The position numbers and the translations under genes are program-made. The notes below the pieces were generated by a model. It had not been told where the DNA came from and made no database searches. It was given only the letters and a program-made list of their open reading frames with translations. Source: Calditrichota bacterium (GTDB lineage: Bacteria; Zhuqueibacterota; Zhuqueibacteria; Zhuqueibacterales; Geothermadaptataceae). Taken from it: 64,000 nucleotides of DNA. Location of the stretch: the NCBI GenBank assembly GCA_008501765.1, contig QQUE01000015.1, positions 62,001 through 126,000 of the forward strand, given 5' to 3'. Below, one piece after another: positions 54,643-63,815 of this stretch. Each line of letters begins with the position of its first letter. Positions within the stretch are counted from its first letter, which is position 1.

Positions 54643-55677
54643 CTACCTTCTCGCTATCCGGTGTTTTTTATCATCCCGATTTGATTCCTTGCTGTTGCGC
54701 TTTTTCTTCTTTGTCGAATTCTGCTCACGCCTGTCTTTTTTCCGCGAAAGTCGCTCCGAATATTTACGCTTTGAACTTGTTCGATCATTCTGCTGAATCT
54801 TATGGCGGCGTTTTGATTTATTTCCATCGCTGTAGCGCTCGTTTTTTTGCCGTTTCTCGTATTTATTCTTCCGGCTATTTTCGATACGCTCGATACGCGG
54901 CGAAGTAGATTTCCGGCGTTTTGGTTTATCATTCTTGGTATAACGACTATTTTCTCTTCGTTTATTATATTTCTTCTCATGCTGTTTTTCATAGCGCGAT
55001 GACTGGTTTCGACTCGTGTAATGATCACGGCGGCCTGTATGCCTTTTTCGATAGACTACAGGGTTGTGAGTGCGGTGTTTCCAGCGTTTCTCCCAATGAA
55101 TATGATGCCGATGTCTCGCATAATGCACCGATCTGTGCTCGTGGTAATAATTATGCACGATAAATGGCACCGAAAACACCCCGTATCCCCGATGGTGCAA
55201 GTGATTGTGCCAGGCAACACGAAATCCACGCCCGAAGCGTAACTCAAACGAAAACTTCGGTGCAAACTCGTAATCGGCAAAAGACACAAATTCATCGATT
55301 AACCAGCTATTTGCGTGCACGGGATGCCTTGAAGTGACGACTGAGATAAAAGCATCCCCGTTCATGCCAACAAAATAAAGTGGATCGCCTTGCATGAGTT
55401 CAGACAAGCGATAGACGTGTCCACGACGCAATCTGATTTGACGGGTATGCCGTGTCGGATAAATCACATTTGCAAAACCGTCCGGATCAACCATCAATAC
55501 TGAAATATAGCAGTCACGCGATGGCCGCAGGAAAAAATCAACATCTTCATAATCATAATAATCCGAGTAGTCGGAAGTGCTCCATACATCAATTTCAATC
55601 TGTTTGTGGGACGCTGTTATCGTTGTGGCACTCAGAAAAAAGAAGACGGCTGCGAGGAAAATATTCAAACGTTTCAT
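54643..55677 (-). CDS. Exported DUF4384-like protein with His-rich segment and very basic tail
   Basis: A signal peptide (1-23) is followed by a DUF4384-like beta domain (about 28-150): 'FFLRPSRDCYISVLMVDPDG', 'NVIYPTRHTRQIRLRRGH' and 'ELMQGDPLYFVGMNGDAF'. Residues about 165-200 are rich in His and aromatic residues ('AWHNHLHHRGYGVF', 'HYARHRHHIHW'). From about 205 to 344 the tail is almost only Lys, Arg, Ser, Asn, Glu and Tyr, probably disordered and strongly positively charged. It could bind polyanions such as DNA, polysaccharide or LPS, and the His-rich part could bind metals; both are inference. AGGAG precedes the ATG. Confidence 0.78.
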   Translation of the reverse strand: MKRLNIFLAAVFFFLSATTITASHKQIEIDVWSTSDYSDYYDYEDVDFFLRPSRDCYISVLMVDPDGFANVIYPTRHTRQIRLRRGHVYRLSELMQGDPLYFVGMNGDAFISVVTSRHPVHANSWLIDEFVSFADYEFAPKFSFELRFGRGFRVAWHNHLHHRGYGVFSVPFIVHNYYHEHRSVHYARHRHHIHWEKRWKHRTHNPVVYRKRHTGRRDHYTSRNQSSRYEKQHEKKYNKRRENSRYTKNDKPKRRKSTSPRIERIENSRKNKYEKRQKNERYSDGNKSKRRHKIQQNDRTSSKRKYSERLSRKKDRREQNSTKKKKRNSKESNRDDKKHRIARR

Positions 55678-55694
55678 CAGATTTCTCCTTTCAA

Positions 55695-56492
55695 TTATTT
55701 CGCTTGTTCCGGTTTCTCAAGTTTAACGGCGATCACTTCGGGATTGCCGGGATCAATTTGGTAGCCCCAATCAAATTGCACGAGATCACTATTTAAGTCA
55801 GTAATGCGAATTTTTGCAAAATGATTGTCACTCGTCCAAATGAGGTAAGTATGGCCGAGAATTGCTTCAACAAATCCAAGTTTGGACCAGCCAAATTCCG
55901 GGGCATAGCTTACATCGTCGAAAGTTTCTGTGTAGCCATAATCTTGAATTTGCGTATCTTGCCTAAGCGTATTTATGTAAAGGCCACCGCTTGTCTGATG
56001 ATATTCAAAACAAATATCTGAAGAACCGTCACGGAAATCCTGAATAGAATAGTTTGAAAAATCATAGGCAGAAATGTCAGCAAAGCGATTTTGATCGTAC
56101 ATGCGGGCGCCTGCGCCTTCCGGTCGGGGCGTATCAAAAACCAGATCGTAACTTAAATCGCTCTCATTATCCGAGAAATCATAAGCGGTTACTGCATAGA
56201 AATAAGTTTGCCCATTCAAAACGTCGAGGTCATCATAGTGCGGGGATTGGGTCGTTGCGAGCAGCTCATAGCCTTCATTTTCATAGAAGCTTCGAAAGAC
56301 ACCGTAGCCGGCTAAATCGCTTTCATCGTTTGGATACCAGGAAAGAAATACAACTTCATCGCCGGTGATGGATTCGACACCGCGAGGAACGGCCGGCGCT
56401 TCAAAATCTTCTTCAACATATATTTTTTCTTCACAACCGAAGAAAAAGGATGCCGCGAACAGGGCTGTGATGATTGTTAATTTTTTTAACAT
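55695..56492 (-). CDS. Lipoprotein with FN3-like domain
   Basis: The ATG at 56492 (GGAGG about seven bases upstream) starts a signal peptide with lipobox 'SFFFGCEEK' (cysteine about residue 20); the frame is open to 56540. Residues about 30-120 are an FN3-type domain ('VPRGVESITGDEVVFLSWYP', 'DLAGYGVFRSF', 'TYFYAVTAYDFSDNES') like those in the lipoprotein at 5234-7114. Residues about 150-250 form a second beta-rich domain of unknown type. The protein faces the periplasm or surface. It shares direction with the DUF4384-like gene, 17 bases downstream, so the two are likely co-transcribed. Confidence 0.82.
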   Translation of the reverse strand: MLKKLTIITALFAASFFFGCEEKIYVEEDFEAPAVPRGVESITGDEVVFLSWYPNDESDLAGYGVFRSFYENEGYELLATTQSPHYDDLDVLNGQTYFYAVTAYDFSDNESDLSYDLVFDTPRPEGAGARMYDQNRFADISAYDFSNYSIQDFRDGSSDICFEYHQTSGGLYINTLRQDTQIQDYGYTETFDDVSYAPEFGWSKLGFVEAILGHTYLIWTSDNHFAKIRITDLNSDLVQFDWGYQIDPGNPEVIAVKLEKPEQAK

Positions 56493-56587
56493 AACGAACC
56501 TCCTTAAGTTTGATCTCAATAAAGGCAACGTGTATGCCAAAAAACAATTATGGGAATTTGCTGAATTTATAAATTCAGCATTAACAA

Positions 56588-56621
56588 TAAAAAAAGGGAA
56601 TCAATTTAAAATGATTCCCTT
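56588..56621 (-). terminator. Terminator downstream of the flagellar FlgM-like gene
   Basis: On the minus strand a perfect 10-bp stem (AAGGGAATCA paired with TGATTCCCTT, 8-base loop) is followed by seven T. It lies about 80 bases after the FlgM-like stop codon, closing the flagellar transcript. Confidence 0.85.
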
Positions 56622-56702
56622 CTGTAGAAAACGAGAAAAGTTGGAACTAAACTAATTGTGTAGAAAAATTACACATTAACACAAAACCTAATTAACAACA
56701 CA

Positions 56703-57125
56703 TCACTCGTTAATGTTCATGTCTTTCATCAATCCTGCTGCGATTTTATCATAAACTTCCGGCGAGTCATAAAAACCGTCATTCAGCCTTTGTTTAATCA
56801 TCTCGAGCCGTTTTTGCCGTTCTATGTCATTGGCTTCCATTTTTTCTTCAACCTTTCCGCTGATTCGTGCTGCCTGCTCTTCCGAATCAACGACATTGCT
56901 CCGAATTAATGCGTCCTTCAGCGGATTATCTCCCTGAGTATTTTCTGCGGTTTTCTGAGCCGCAAATAATTTTTTAGCCTTGGTGGATAATTCAACTGTA
57001 TCCAGATCCTTTTTACCCTTGGTTTTGCCAGAGGCTAAATTTTCTTCCTCAGATTGCCGCTCATTAATTTTATACGCCGAAATGCTATCGTGACGTAAAC
57101 CCAATCCTGTTCTGTCTATTTTCAT
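56703..57125 (-). CDS. flgM: FlgM-like anti-sigma-28 factor
   Basis: This 140-residue, charged and probably unfolded protein has the FlgM plan: 'DTVELSTKAKKLFAAQ' in the middle and a C-terminal 'RLEMIKQRLNDGFYDSPEVY' followed by 'DKIAAGLMKDM', like the FlgM pattern 'R...K..I..G.Y..D...IA..ML' that binds the flagellar sigma factor. It is longer than enteric FlgM (about 97) because of an extra segment around 60-100. Its place at the end of the flagellar gene row supports the call. No sigma-28 gene is in the window. AGGAG precedes the ATG. Confidence 0.65.
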   Translation of the reverse strand: MKIDRTGLGLRHDSISAYKINERQSEEENLASGKTKGKKDLDTVELSTKAKKLFAAQKTAENTQGDNPLKDALIRSNVVDSEEQAARISGKVEEKMEANDIERQKRLEMIKQRLNDGFYDSPEVYDKIAAGLMKDMNINE

Positions 57126-57310
57126 CCTTTACTCCTGAAGAAGAGATTTCAAAATATCAACCTGATATCATCGATGTCAGCACATTTGTCTGCCGTGGCT
57201 GTTTTGTTTAAATAATATACCTCAAATTAGAATTATTGAGTACATTTTTAAAAACAACTTATTGATCACAAAACAAAATAGCAGATGACTTTTGTGGCGA
57301 CCTAATAATT

Positions 57311-57766
57311 TTATCGTCGTATGTCTACAATTTCTGGAGGGGATAAATGTGAAAATTTCGGAAAATTTTTCCTATTTACCGGAGAAAGGCGATTTGGCGG
57401 CCCCATTTCGTCTTTTAATCTAACTTTTTTAAGCATCGTAAGTTTATAATTTTTATTGACTTGTTTTTTAATGCCCTGGCGGAACAATTTGAAAGCGGAA
57501 ATTTTTTCCGCTTTAAAGAATTTTGGCACTAAACCATCATCGAACGCACCATTTATTTTCAATTCCGTAACGAGTTTTTCAATTTTGGTTTGTAAAATCA
57601 CTTGGCGGTGTTGTGAAGATTTGAGTGAAGACAATTCAGATGCACTCAATGATTTGAACTCTACGCAAAGTTCCTCATCCAGTATTTGCAGAAGCTGGAG
57701 CATTTGATCCAATACTCCAGCCAATTTAGTGTCCGTGTTTTTCATATTTGGATTCGCTGAATGCAT
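57311..57766 (-). CDS. FlgN-like flagellar export chaperone (tentative)
   Basis: This helical protein of about 152 residues lies directly after fliS; its ATG at 57766 overlaps the fliS stop region (TAAAATG), suggesting coupled translation. The first half has long helices ('LAGVLDQMLQLLQILDEEL' and 'KSSQHRQVILQTKIEKLVT') typical of FlgN-type chaperones, which hold hook-filament junction proteins before export. The basic C-terminal third is not recognised. A later ATG at 57745 and a frame open to 57880 (inside fliS) are alternatives. The assignment rests on size, helices and position more than on sequence. Confidence 0.55.
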   Translation of the reverse strand: MHSANPNMKNTDTKLAGVLDQMLQLLQILDEELCVEFKSLSASELSSLKSSQHRQVILQTKIEKLVTELKINGAFDDGLVPKFFKAEKISAFKLFRQGIKKQVNKNYKLTMLKKVRLKDEMGPPNRLSPVNRKNFPKFSHLSPPEIVDIRR

Positions 57767-57767
57767 T

Positions 57768-58199
57768 TTATGCGACGCTCGAAAATGATAATGCAGCCTG
57801 CTGTTTTGCATGAGATTCAGGTGCCGTTTCTTTAATATCCAACATTTCTGACCAGCCATCGCGTAAATTTCCGAGAACATCCCGGCATTTCAATATGCGT
57901 TCCACATCATTGCCAAGATCAGCCCGATCAAGCTCTCCAAGCAAAAAAATATAAATTTCACGAAGATTGCGAGAGATTTCTGCCCCATTTTCATAATCCA
58001 GAGAAGATAGGAGCTCGAGAATAATATTTTTAGTGCGTAGAATTAAATTTGCTTTTTCCCCATAGGCTTTTTCTTCAGCATATTCAGAGGCTTGCAGCAG
58101 GAACGACATTCCTCCGTCCAACAACATTAATATAATTTTCCCGGGATCGGCAGTGAGAATTTGTGTTGATTTATAGTTGTTTAAATTTTTCTGGTACAT
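57768..58199 (-). CDS. fliS: Flagellin export chaperone FliS
   Basis: FliS binds the C-terminus of flagellin in the cytoplasm and keeps it from polymerising before export. The 143-residue helical protein has the signature 'TADPGKIILMLLDGGMSFLL', 'ILRTKNIILELLSSLDYENG' and 'LREIYIFLLGELDRADLGND'. AAGGG upstream and the usual 'MYQ' start favour the ATG at 58199 over 58205. It lies between fliD and the FlgN-like gene, as in many flagellar clusters. Confidence 0.94.
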   Translation of the reverse strand: MYQKNLNNYKSTQILTADPGKIILMLLDGGMSFLLQASEYAEEKAYGEKANLILRTKNIILELLSSLDYENGAEISRNLREIYIFLLGELDRADLGNDVERILKCRDVLGNLRDGWSEMLDIKETAPESHAKQQAALSFSSVA

Positions 58200-58284
58200 A
58201 AACATCCCTTTTCATGTCCAAGTTTTAATATCCACGTCCTGGTAATTCCGCCAGAATCTCCGATTTCTGCAATCCTATTATAAC

Positions 58285-61200
58285 TTATCCACTCCCCAAT
58301 TGTGAGGTTAGCCAGGATCCTTGCGCGTTCAGCTTGGCGATTGTCTCTTCCATAACTAAAAATTGAGAAATCAAACGCTGGCGCTTCATACCGAGCGTGT
58401 CTTCCATGCGCTCAATATTTCGATCGATCCTGTCAACTGTATCTGACAGCGATTCCATTTTAAACTCAACATAACCATCAAAATTATCTGTTAAGCCGTA
58501 TGCTGTCCGGTAAAAATTTTCCATTATCCCCAGAGTTAGCGAAATTGAACCGACAGCGCCGATACTGGACCCGGTATACTGAAGTACCAGTCCGTCAATA
58601 TTGGATTCGCCATCGCTGCCCGTTAATATTTGGCCACTTCCTGTGGCCGCTTCACCATTTATAGTTCCAGCTACATCCGTTCCATTGTAGGTTTGATCGG
58701 TCATCCCCAAATTATTTGCTGTTTGGGATAAGGTAAATCCATAACCACTCCCATAACTGTTATGGGAGAGCACAAGCTGATTGCTCCCATTTTTACTGGC
58801 GGTCATTTCGATACCATAGCGTCCGGTTACAGTTGTAGATGTTGTCCCCAAATCCAAGCTACCGCCGTCAGTGATTCCACTGATACTAAATCCAAGCTGG
58901 CTGGTCCCGGTTTCCCGTTCAGTAATTATGAGCGCGCCGTTGGTATCGATCGTCGCATACACCTCGTTATTGTAGGCAGACTCAACCGCGGAAAGCAAAC
59001 CCTGCACCGTATCGGTTGAGGTATCTGTGATCGTGTAAGACCCGCTGATATCATAACCACTCCGCCGCGTTCCAGTGAAATTTATCACTGCGCCGTTTGA
59101 AATATCGTTTGTTCCACCACCGGTATCGATTGCATTCCACAAACTCGACGATGTTATCGCACCACCGGCGATCAGGCTGTTGTTGGCGGAAGATGTTAGT
59201 TGTTGCGCATAATCTGTTTGGAACTCAGTATTAAACTTGGAAACAACCTCATCGATATCGTCTCCGGAGGTCAGGGAAATAGTGGCAACACGATTCGTCA
59301 ATGTATCGGTAATCGTGACAGTTTCATCACCTGAAATACCGCCGGACAAATCTGTCGTACCGGTTGTGGCGCCTTTTGAAGCTGCCTGGGTGATATTAAG
59401 ATCATAATTTCCCGCAATGGTGTCAATACCATTCGAGACAAATTTAATCGTACTCGAGCTGCCTTCTCCACGCACGGCCATCAAATCGAGGACATCGGAA
59501 AAATTATTGTTGAGTAAATCGGTCAGCTCATCGTTGTCAATTTTTAATGAACCATCGTCCTGCAGATTGATGCCGATTAAACCAAGCGTTGTATATGACG
59601 AAGTTATGCCAGTGACACTGGCCAAAACTTGTGTTACCAAATCCGATTTTACCGAGCGTAAAGTTCCATCCCCAAATAATATGCCGCCGGTTTCTTCGTT
59701 TTCGCTGTCATAACTTTGTTGCTCTGAAATAATTGTAATTATGCTGTTGTAGGCATCGACAAAGCCCTGAATTTTCCCTTTAACTTCCTCCACATCACGG
59801 TCGATGGCCAGGGTGACGGTTGTATCCGTTTTAGCTGAAACTAAATTTAGCGACACACCGGATATAAGATCGGTAATACTGTTCGATTCCCGGCTGAAGG
59901 TCGCCCCGTCAACCTCAACGAGCGCATCAACACCGGTGACAAGTTCCATATCGCGGCCAGCCGTTGTTTCTGTTAGTTCCCCAAAATCGAGTGTGCCGCC
60001 GCCCTCATTCCCGGCAAAAATATTCACCTCAAGCAACGATCCGCCCGCTGTGAGATCTTTTACGACCAGCATCCCGGCCGTATTGCCATCACTCCCATCG
60101 CTGAAATAGGCATCAACCAGAGAGGCACCACCAAATGCCGTTTCGATTGTCTCAAGAAAGCCACCAGTTGCATTTAATGCCTCGCTGGTATTTGAAATTG
60201 TAAAAGTTGAACTTACAGCAGTCCCGTCATTTTTTTTACCGGTAATTGTCATGGTATCACTCAGGACAACATTGTTTGCATCACTGCCGGTGTTTATTTC
60301 CGACCATAAAGTGGTGTCAGAAACCACCCCACCACCGGCCGCAGAAGTCTGCGTCATTGCATTGGCTGAAGTGTGCATTTCATTTATTGATGATTGTTGT
60401 CCTTCGAGGATTCCGAGAATCTGTAAAACATTGCTACTATCGCTGAAGGATGTTGTGCCGCTGATATCGATGCGGTAGAGCGTATTGCTATCAGAATCAG
60501 TTTCGGTGACAACAGATGCTGATATCCCGGTTAGAGCATTAATATTCGCGGCGATATCGGTTAATGACTCCGATTGCAGGTCAATATTTACTGCCTGCCC
60601 GGCAATCGTTACCGAAGTTGAACCGGGAATGGTGCTCAACCCACGCAGGGAGCCTACAGCAGTTGCTGACGATGCATAGGTGTCGCTTTTCGCCCCGTCA
60701 CTGGTTCTTGATTTTATAGCAGAAGTGGAATTTACAAATCCCAGGCTCTGGAGAATATTGGAAGTACTGGCATCCAAAAGCGAAAATCCAGTACTTCCCG
60801 AATCGTCACTGGTTAAAATGAGTTGATACTCATCACTTGCACTGGAAATGATTGTCGCCGTGACGTTGGTAGCATTTGCCCCATTATTTAACAGATTTAC
60901 CGCATCACGGATATCTTCCAATGTATCAGTAGTCGAAACAGCAATCGCTTGTCCATTAACTAAAAACTCTCCCGACAAACTGAGCGCAGTGTCCCGGGTT
61001 GAGAATACAGCCGAGCCCATTTTTTGTGCCTGCGCCTTCTGCAGAACGCGAATATTGTACGTTCCGCGTGCTGCCGAATTTGTCGTTGAAATAGTAAGAA
61101 TATCATCCGGATCTGTTGAGCTCGAGCTGGCAAGACTTGAGCTAAAAAGATTGTAAGTCTTTTCAGCTGTTAAGTCTTGCGCAACACTTTGCAATTCCAG

Positions 61201-61368
61201 AAGTTTGGAATTAATATTCTTCCATTCTGCAAGCTGCCCGTTATAGAAATCACGTCTGCCTTCTAAGATTGACACACGTCCCCTGTCGATCTCCATCATC
61301 TGGTCAATAATATCGCGCCAATTGAGACCAGAAATGAGACCGCTCACCGATGCGAGAGCGTCAGTCAT
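58285..61368 (-). CDS. fliD: Flagellar filament cap protein FliD, unusually long
   Basis: FliD forms the cap at the filament tip under which flagellin assembles. The N-terminal domain is clear ('SGLISGLNWRDIIDQMMEID'), followed by a coiled segment and the flagellin-like 'hook IN' region ('NSAARGTYNIRVLQKAQAQK'). The C-terminal coiled coil is near the end ('RIDRNIERMEDTLGMKRQRL'). At 1027 residues it is about twice the usual size (450-700). A module of about 130 residues appears twice, at about 346-475 and 736-860, starting 'SDTTLWSEINTG' and 'TSSSLWNAIDTG'. These probably form extra domains on the outside of the cap. It is 32 bp downstream of flaG. Confidence 0.94.
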   Translation of the reverse strand: MTDALASVSGLISGLNWRDIIDQMMEIDRGRVSILEGRRDFYNGQLAEWKNINSKLLELQSVAQDLTAEKTYNLFSSSLASSSSTDPDDILTISTTNSAARGTYNIRVLQKAQAQKMGSAVFSTRDTALSLSGEFLVNGQAIAVSTTDTLEDIRDAVNLLNNGANATNVTATIISSASDEYQLILTSDDSGSTGFSLLDASTSNILQSLGFVNSTSAIKSRTSDGAKSDTYASSATAVGSLRGLSTIPGSTSVTIAGQAVNIDLQSESLTDIAANINALTGISASVVTETDSDSNTLYRIDISGTTSFSDSSNVLQILGILEGQQSSINEMHTSANAMTQTSAAGGGVVSDTTLWSEINTGSDANNVVLSDTMTITGKKNDGTAVSSTFTISNTSEALNATGGFLETIETAFGGASLVDAYFSDGSDGNTAGMLVVKDLTAGGSLLEVNIFAGNEGGGTLDFGELTETTAGRDMELVTGVDALVEVDGATFSRESNSITDLISGVSLNLVSAKTDTTVTLAIDRDVEEVKGKIQGFVDAYNSIITIISEQQSYDSENEETGGILFGDGTLRSVKSDLVTQVLASVTGITSSYTTLGLIGINLQDDGSLKIDNDELTDLLNNNFSDVLDLMAVRGEGSSSTIKFVSNGIDTIAGNYDLNITQAASKGATTGTTDLSGGISGDETVTITDTLTNRVATISLTSGDDIDEVVSKFNTEFQTDYAQQLTSSANNSLIAGGAITSSSLWNAIDTGGGTNDISNGAVINFTGTRRSGYDISGSYTITDTSTDTVQGLLSAVESAYNNEVYATIDTNGALIITERETGTSQLGFSISGITDGGSLDLGTTSTTVTGRYGIEMTASKNGSNQLVLSHNSYGSGYGFTLSQTANNLGMTDQTYNGTDVAGTINGEAATGSGQILTGSDGESNIDGLVLQYTGSSIGAVGSISLTLGIMENFYRTAYGLTDNFDGYVEFKMESLSDTVDRIDRNIERMEDTLGMKRQRLISQFLVMEETIAKLNAQGSWLTSQLGSG

Positions 61369-61400
61369 GGATTTACCTCATGCGTCTGAGCAAGTAAAAA

Positions 61401-61814
61401 TTAAGCAACCTTGTCAACAAGGGCACCGAGTTGTTCGCGGATCCTTGCTGCAATATTCAATGTTTCTTCCGGTGGAAACTGGCGGATAACTTCATCGGTT
61501 TGTGTGTCGACAATACGTACACCCTGTTTACCGGTGTCATCATCCACGAAAAAGCTTAAATGTTTTGCATTTGTTTCTTTCAGCATTTCATTGGCTTTTT
61601 CGATTTCCTTCTGAAGTTCTTCAGGAGAAATGCTTCCTTGTATAACATTTTCGGGAGCTTCATTTTTGCCTGAAGTTTGTTGCTTTTTCTCAATTTTATC
61701 AGACGTAGGGGCTTTTAAAGCCTGCCCTTTTGCTTCCCGCAGTGATGGTTTCTCACTTGCCGAATGCAGAGGTTGCGTCCTACTGATGCTGTTGCTTATT
61801 TCGATTTGATTCAT
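61401..61814 (-). CDS. flaG: FlaG-family flagellar protein
   Basis: The 137-residue protein has a low-complexity N-terminal half and the FlaG domain in the last 60 residues: 'LSFFVDDDTGKQGVRIVD', 'TDEVIRQFPPEETLNIAARI'. FlaG is thought to influence filament length or stability in some bacteria, but its exact job is not settled. GGAG about seven bases before ATG supports the start. It lies between flagellin and fliD. Confidence 0.92.
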   Translation of the reverse strand: MNQIEISNSISRTQPLHSASEKPSLREAKGQALKAPTSDKIEKKQQTSGKNEAPENVIQGSISPEELQKEIEKANEMLKETNAKHLSFFVDDDTGKQGVRIVDTQTDEVIRQFPPEETLNIAARIREQLGALVDKVA

Positions 61815-61904
61815 CTTACCGCTCCGTTCTTATAGATTTCAGACGAGGTGAATCCCCCTCACCTGACTAAAACTGTCTGGTTAAGATTATAGTGAAAAAT
61901 TACC

Positions 61905-63017
61905 TTAACCCAATAATGAAAGGACGGCCTGTGGTAAGGAGTTAGCCTGGGCTAACATCGAAACACCAGCCTGTTGCAATATTTGATTTTTCGTAAATTC
62001 AGACATCTCCATTGCCATATCGACATCACGAATAACAGATTCTGATGATGTCAGATTTTCAACGGCTGTCTGCAAGTTTGCCGAGGCATAGCTTAATCGG
62101 TTCATATTCGCACCGATAGCACCACGCGCCGTATTAACGGAAGCAATAGCTGTATCAATTGTACTCAAAGCTGTTTGAGAACCACTTTGAGTCGTAAGTG
62201 ATAATGTGTTAATGGCTAATGCTGTTTTTGTTACGCTTGAAATGGTAAATCCCAGTTTTTTATCGGCATCATTCCTATCGCCGATCTGGAATTGCGCTGC
62301 CGTCCCGGAAACACCAAAATCGTTGCCGCCCGAGCCGTTCATCGTGGCCAGTGCTGCACCGACAGTATCGATAGTCGCGCCACCGGAGATTTTAAAAGAA
62401 ACGCCAATTGTCCCAAAAGTGATGGTCGAATTGGTAGTCAAAACGGCTGTTTCACTGACAGATCCAAAAGTCAATGTCAGCGTGTCGGAAGCAGCGGCAT
62501 AACCAAATTCGTAAGAACCGGTAGCTGCGCTATCAACATTAAAATCATAAAGGTTGCTGATCGTTGCTTCGGCATCGGTATCTGAACTTCGAACACCGTA
62601 ACCATTCAACAATGAAACATTATTGTAGTTAGTCGAAGTTGCAATCCGGTCAATTTCTGAAACCAGTTTTTGTGCTTCGGCATCAATTTCAGCACGACTG
62701 CCGTCCGAATTTGAAGAAGCAGACTGCGTTGACAGCTCTTTCAAGCGGGTCAACATATTGTGAATTTGTTCCATCCCACCTTCAGCCACCTGCAATACGG
62801 AACCAGCCTCGGATGCATTTCGACTTGCTGATTTCAAGGAAGCGATTTGAGCACGGAATTTCTGTGAAATGGAAAGACCCGCAGCATCATCAGCTGCACG
62901 GTTGACACGGAAGCCGGACGATAATCTTTCAAGAGATGTCGATAGATTCGTCGTTGTCCGGCTGAGGTTGCGGTTCGCTGTAAGCGACGCAATGTTGTTT
63001 TGGATTCGTAAGGCCAT
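61905..63017 (-). CDS. fliC: Flagellin
   Basis: This 370-residue protein is the filament subunit. Conserved D0/D1 ends are present: 'MALRIQNNIASLTANRNL' and 'ERLSSGFRVNRAADDAAGLS' at the N-terminus, and 'SSESVIRDVDMAMEMSEFTK' and 'QQAGVSMLAQANSLPQAVLS' at the C-terminus. The middle (about 145-285) is the variable, surface-exposed part. GGAGG eight bases before ATG is a strong ribosome site, fitting a highly expressed gene. No clear sigma-28 promoter was found upstream by eye. A decayed second copy is immediately upstream. Confidence 0.97.
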   Translation of the reverse strand: MALRIQNNIASLTANRNLSRTTTNLSTSLERLSSGFRVNRAADDAAGLSISQKFRAQIASLKSASRNASEAGSVLQVAEGGMEQIHNMLTRLKELSTQSASSNSDGSRAEIDAEAQKLVSEIDRIATSTNYNNVSLLNGYGVRSSDTDAEATISNLYDFNVDSAATGSYEFGYAAASDTLTLTFGSVSETAVLTTNSTITFGTIGVSFKISGGATIDTVGAALATMNGSGGNDFGVSGTAAQFQIGDRNDADKKLGFTISSVTKTALAINTLSLTTQSGSQTALSTIDTAIASVNTARGAIGANMNRLSYASANLQTAVENLTSSESVIRDVDMAMEMSEFTKNQILQQAGVSMLAQANSLPQAVLSLLG

Positions 63018-63369
63018 TTTAATCCTCCATGATGTTAATGGCTAAAGTTAATAGGAATTGTTAGGCTTTTCGCATCGATGTTTACAGCCGACCATGGCTG
63101 TTATCAATTTGAAATTTTTGGTTCTGGATTGAATATCGTCATCGTATTAAAACACTTTAACAAAAAAGATACAATTGCTTCACTTTTGTGCTCAATAAAC
63201 ATTATAAAAATCCTGCCAACCCTTGAAGTCCAGAATTTTCCTGCAGTAGATTTCGAGCCTGTGTGAATATGTAAACCAGTACGGAAGAGCGATCCAGAAA
63301 AAAGGTAAGCTAAAAGTGACGTTGATAATATAAAAGTACGTTGAGGTGTCTTGCCCCAACGCACTTGAC

Positions 63370-63815
63370 TTAACTTAGAAGGGAAAGCGCTGCTTGTGGT
63401 AGAGAGTTTGCCTGAGCATAACTCAACCGGTTCATATCAGCGCCAACCGTACCCCGGGCCGAATTTACGGATTCTATCGCCGTATCGATGGATGTTAAAG
63501 CCGATTGCGCCCCAATTTGCGGTATCAACGATAATAAACGAATCCCCAATGATGAATGTGTCGTCAAAACGGCCATCTCGCTCGCCGATCCAAAAGTAAG
63601 CGTCCGTGTGTCGGAGCCAGCTGCGTAAGCCAATTCATAAGAATTTGGGCCCGAAATTTATGTGAAATCGACGGACCGGCGGTATCATCCGCCGCTCGAT
63701 TTATTCGATACCCCGAAGAAAATCGCTCCAAGGACAGCGCCAGGCGATTCGAGGTCTTCGATAAATTTCTGTTTGCTGAAAGAGAGGCGCTATTATTTTG
63801 AATTCGCAGGGCCAC
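63370..63815 (-). pseudogene. Decayed second flagellin gene with three internal deletions and a frameshift
   Basis: The 5' part (63645-63815), starting at a GTG with GGAG upstream, encodes 'ALRIQNNSASLSANRNLSK' and 'RFSSGYRINRAADDTAGPS', the flagellin N-terminus. Just after 'KFRAQ' the sequence jumps to a piece matching about residue 170 of the intact flagellin, but in another frame ('YELAYAAGSDTRTLTFGSAS'). Two further jumps follow, after 'TTHSS' to 'QIGAQSALTSIDTAIES', and from 'NRLSYA' straight to 'QANSLPQAALSLLS'. The leader sequence matches that of the flagellin gene (AACATCATGGAG), so it arose by duplication. It cannot make a working flagellin in one frame. Confidence 0.85.

Noticed and set aside
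56703-57125. Calling the FlgM-like gene a general hypothetical
   Set aside because: The LS..AK middle motif, C-terminal pattern and flagellar location favour FlgM-like, although confidence stays moderate.
61850-61912. Hairpins after the flagellin gene as a strong terminator
   Set aside because: GGTTAAG/CTTAACC and AGGTGA/TCACCT stems exist, but they are short and lack a clear T run, so only weak evidence.
63018-63130. Sigma-28 promoter for flagellin
   Set aside because: No TAAAG...GCCGATAA-like match with correct spacing was found by eye.
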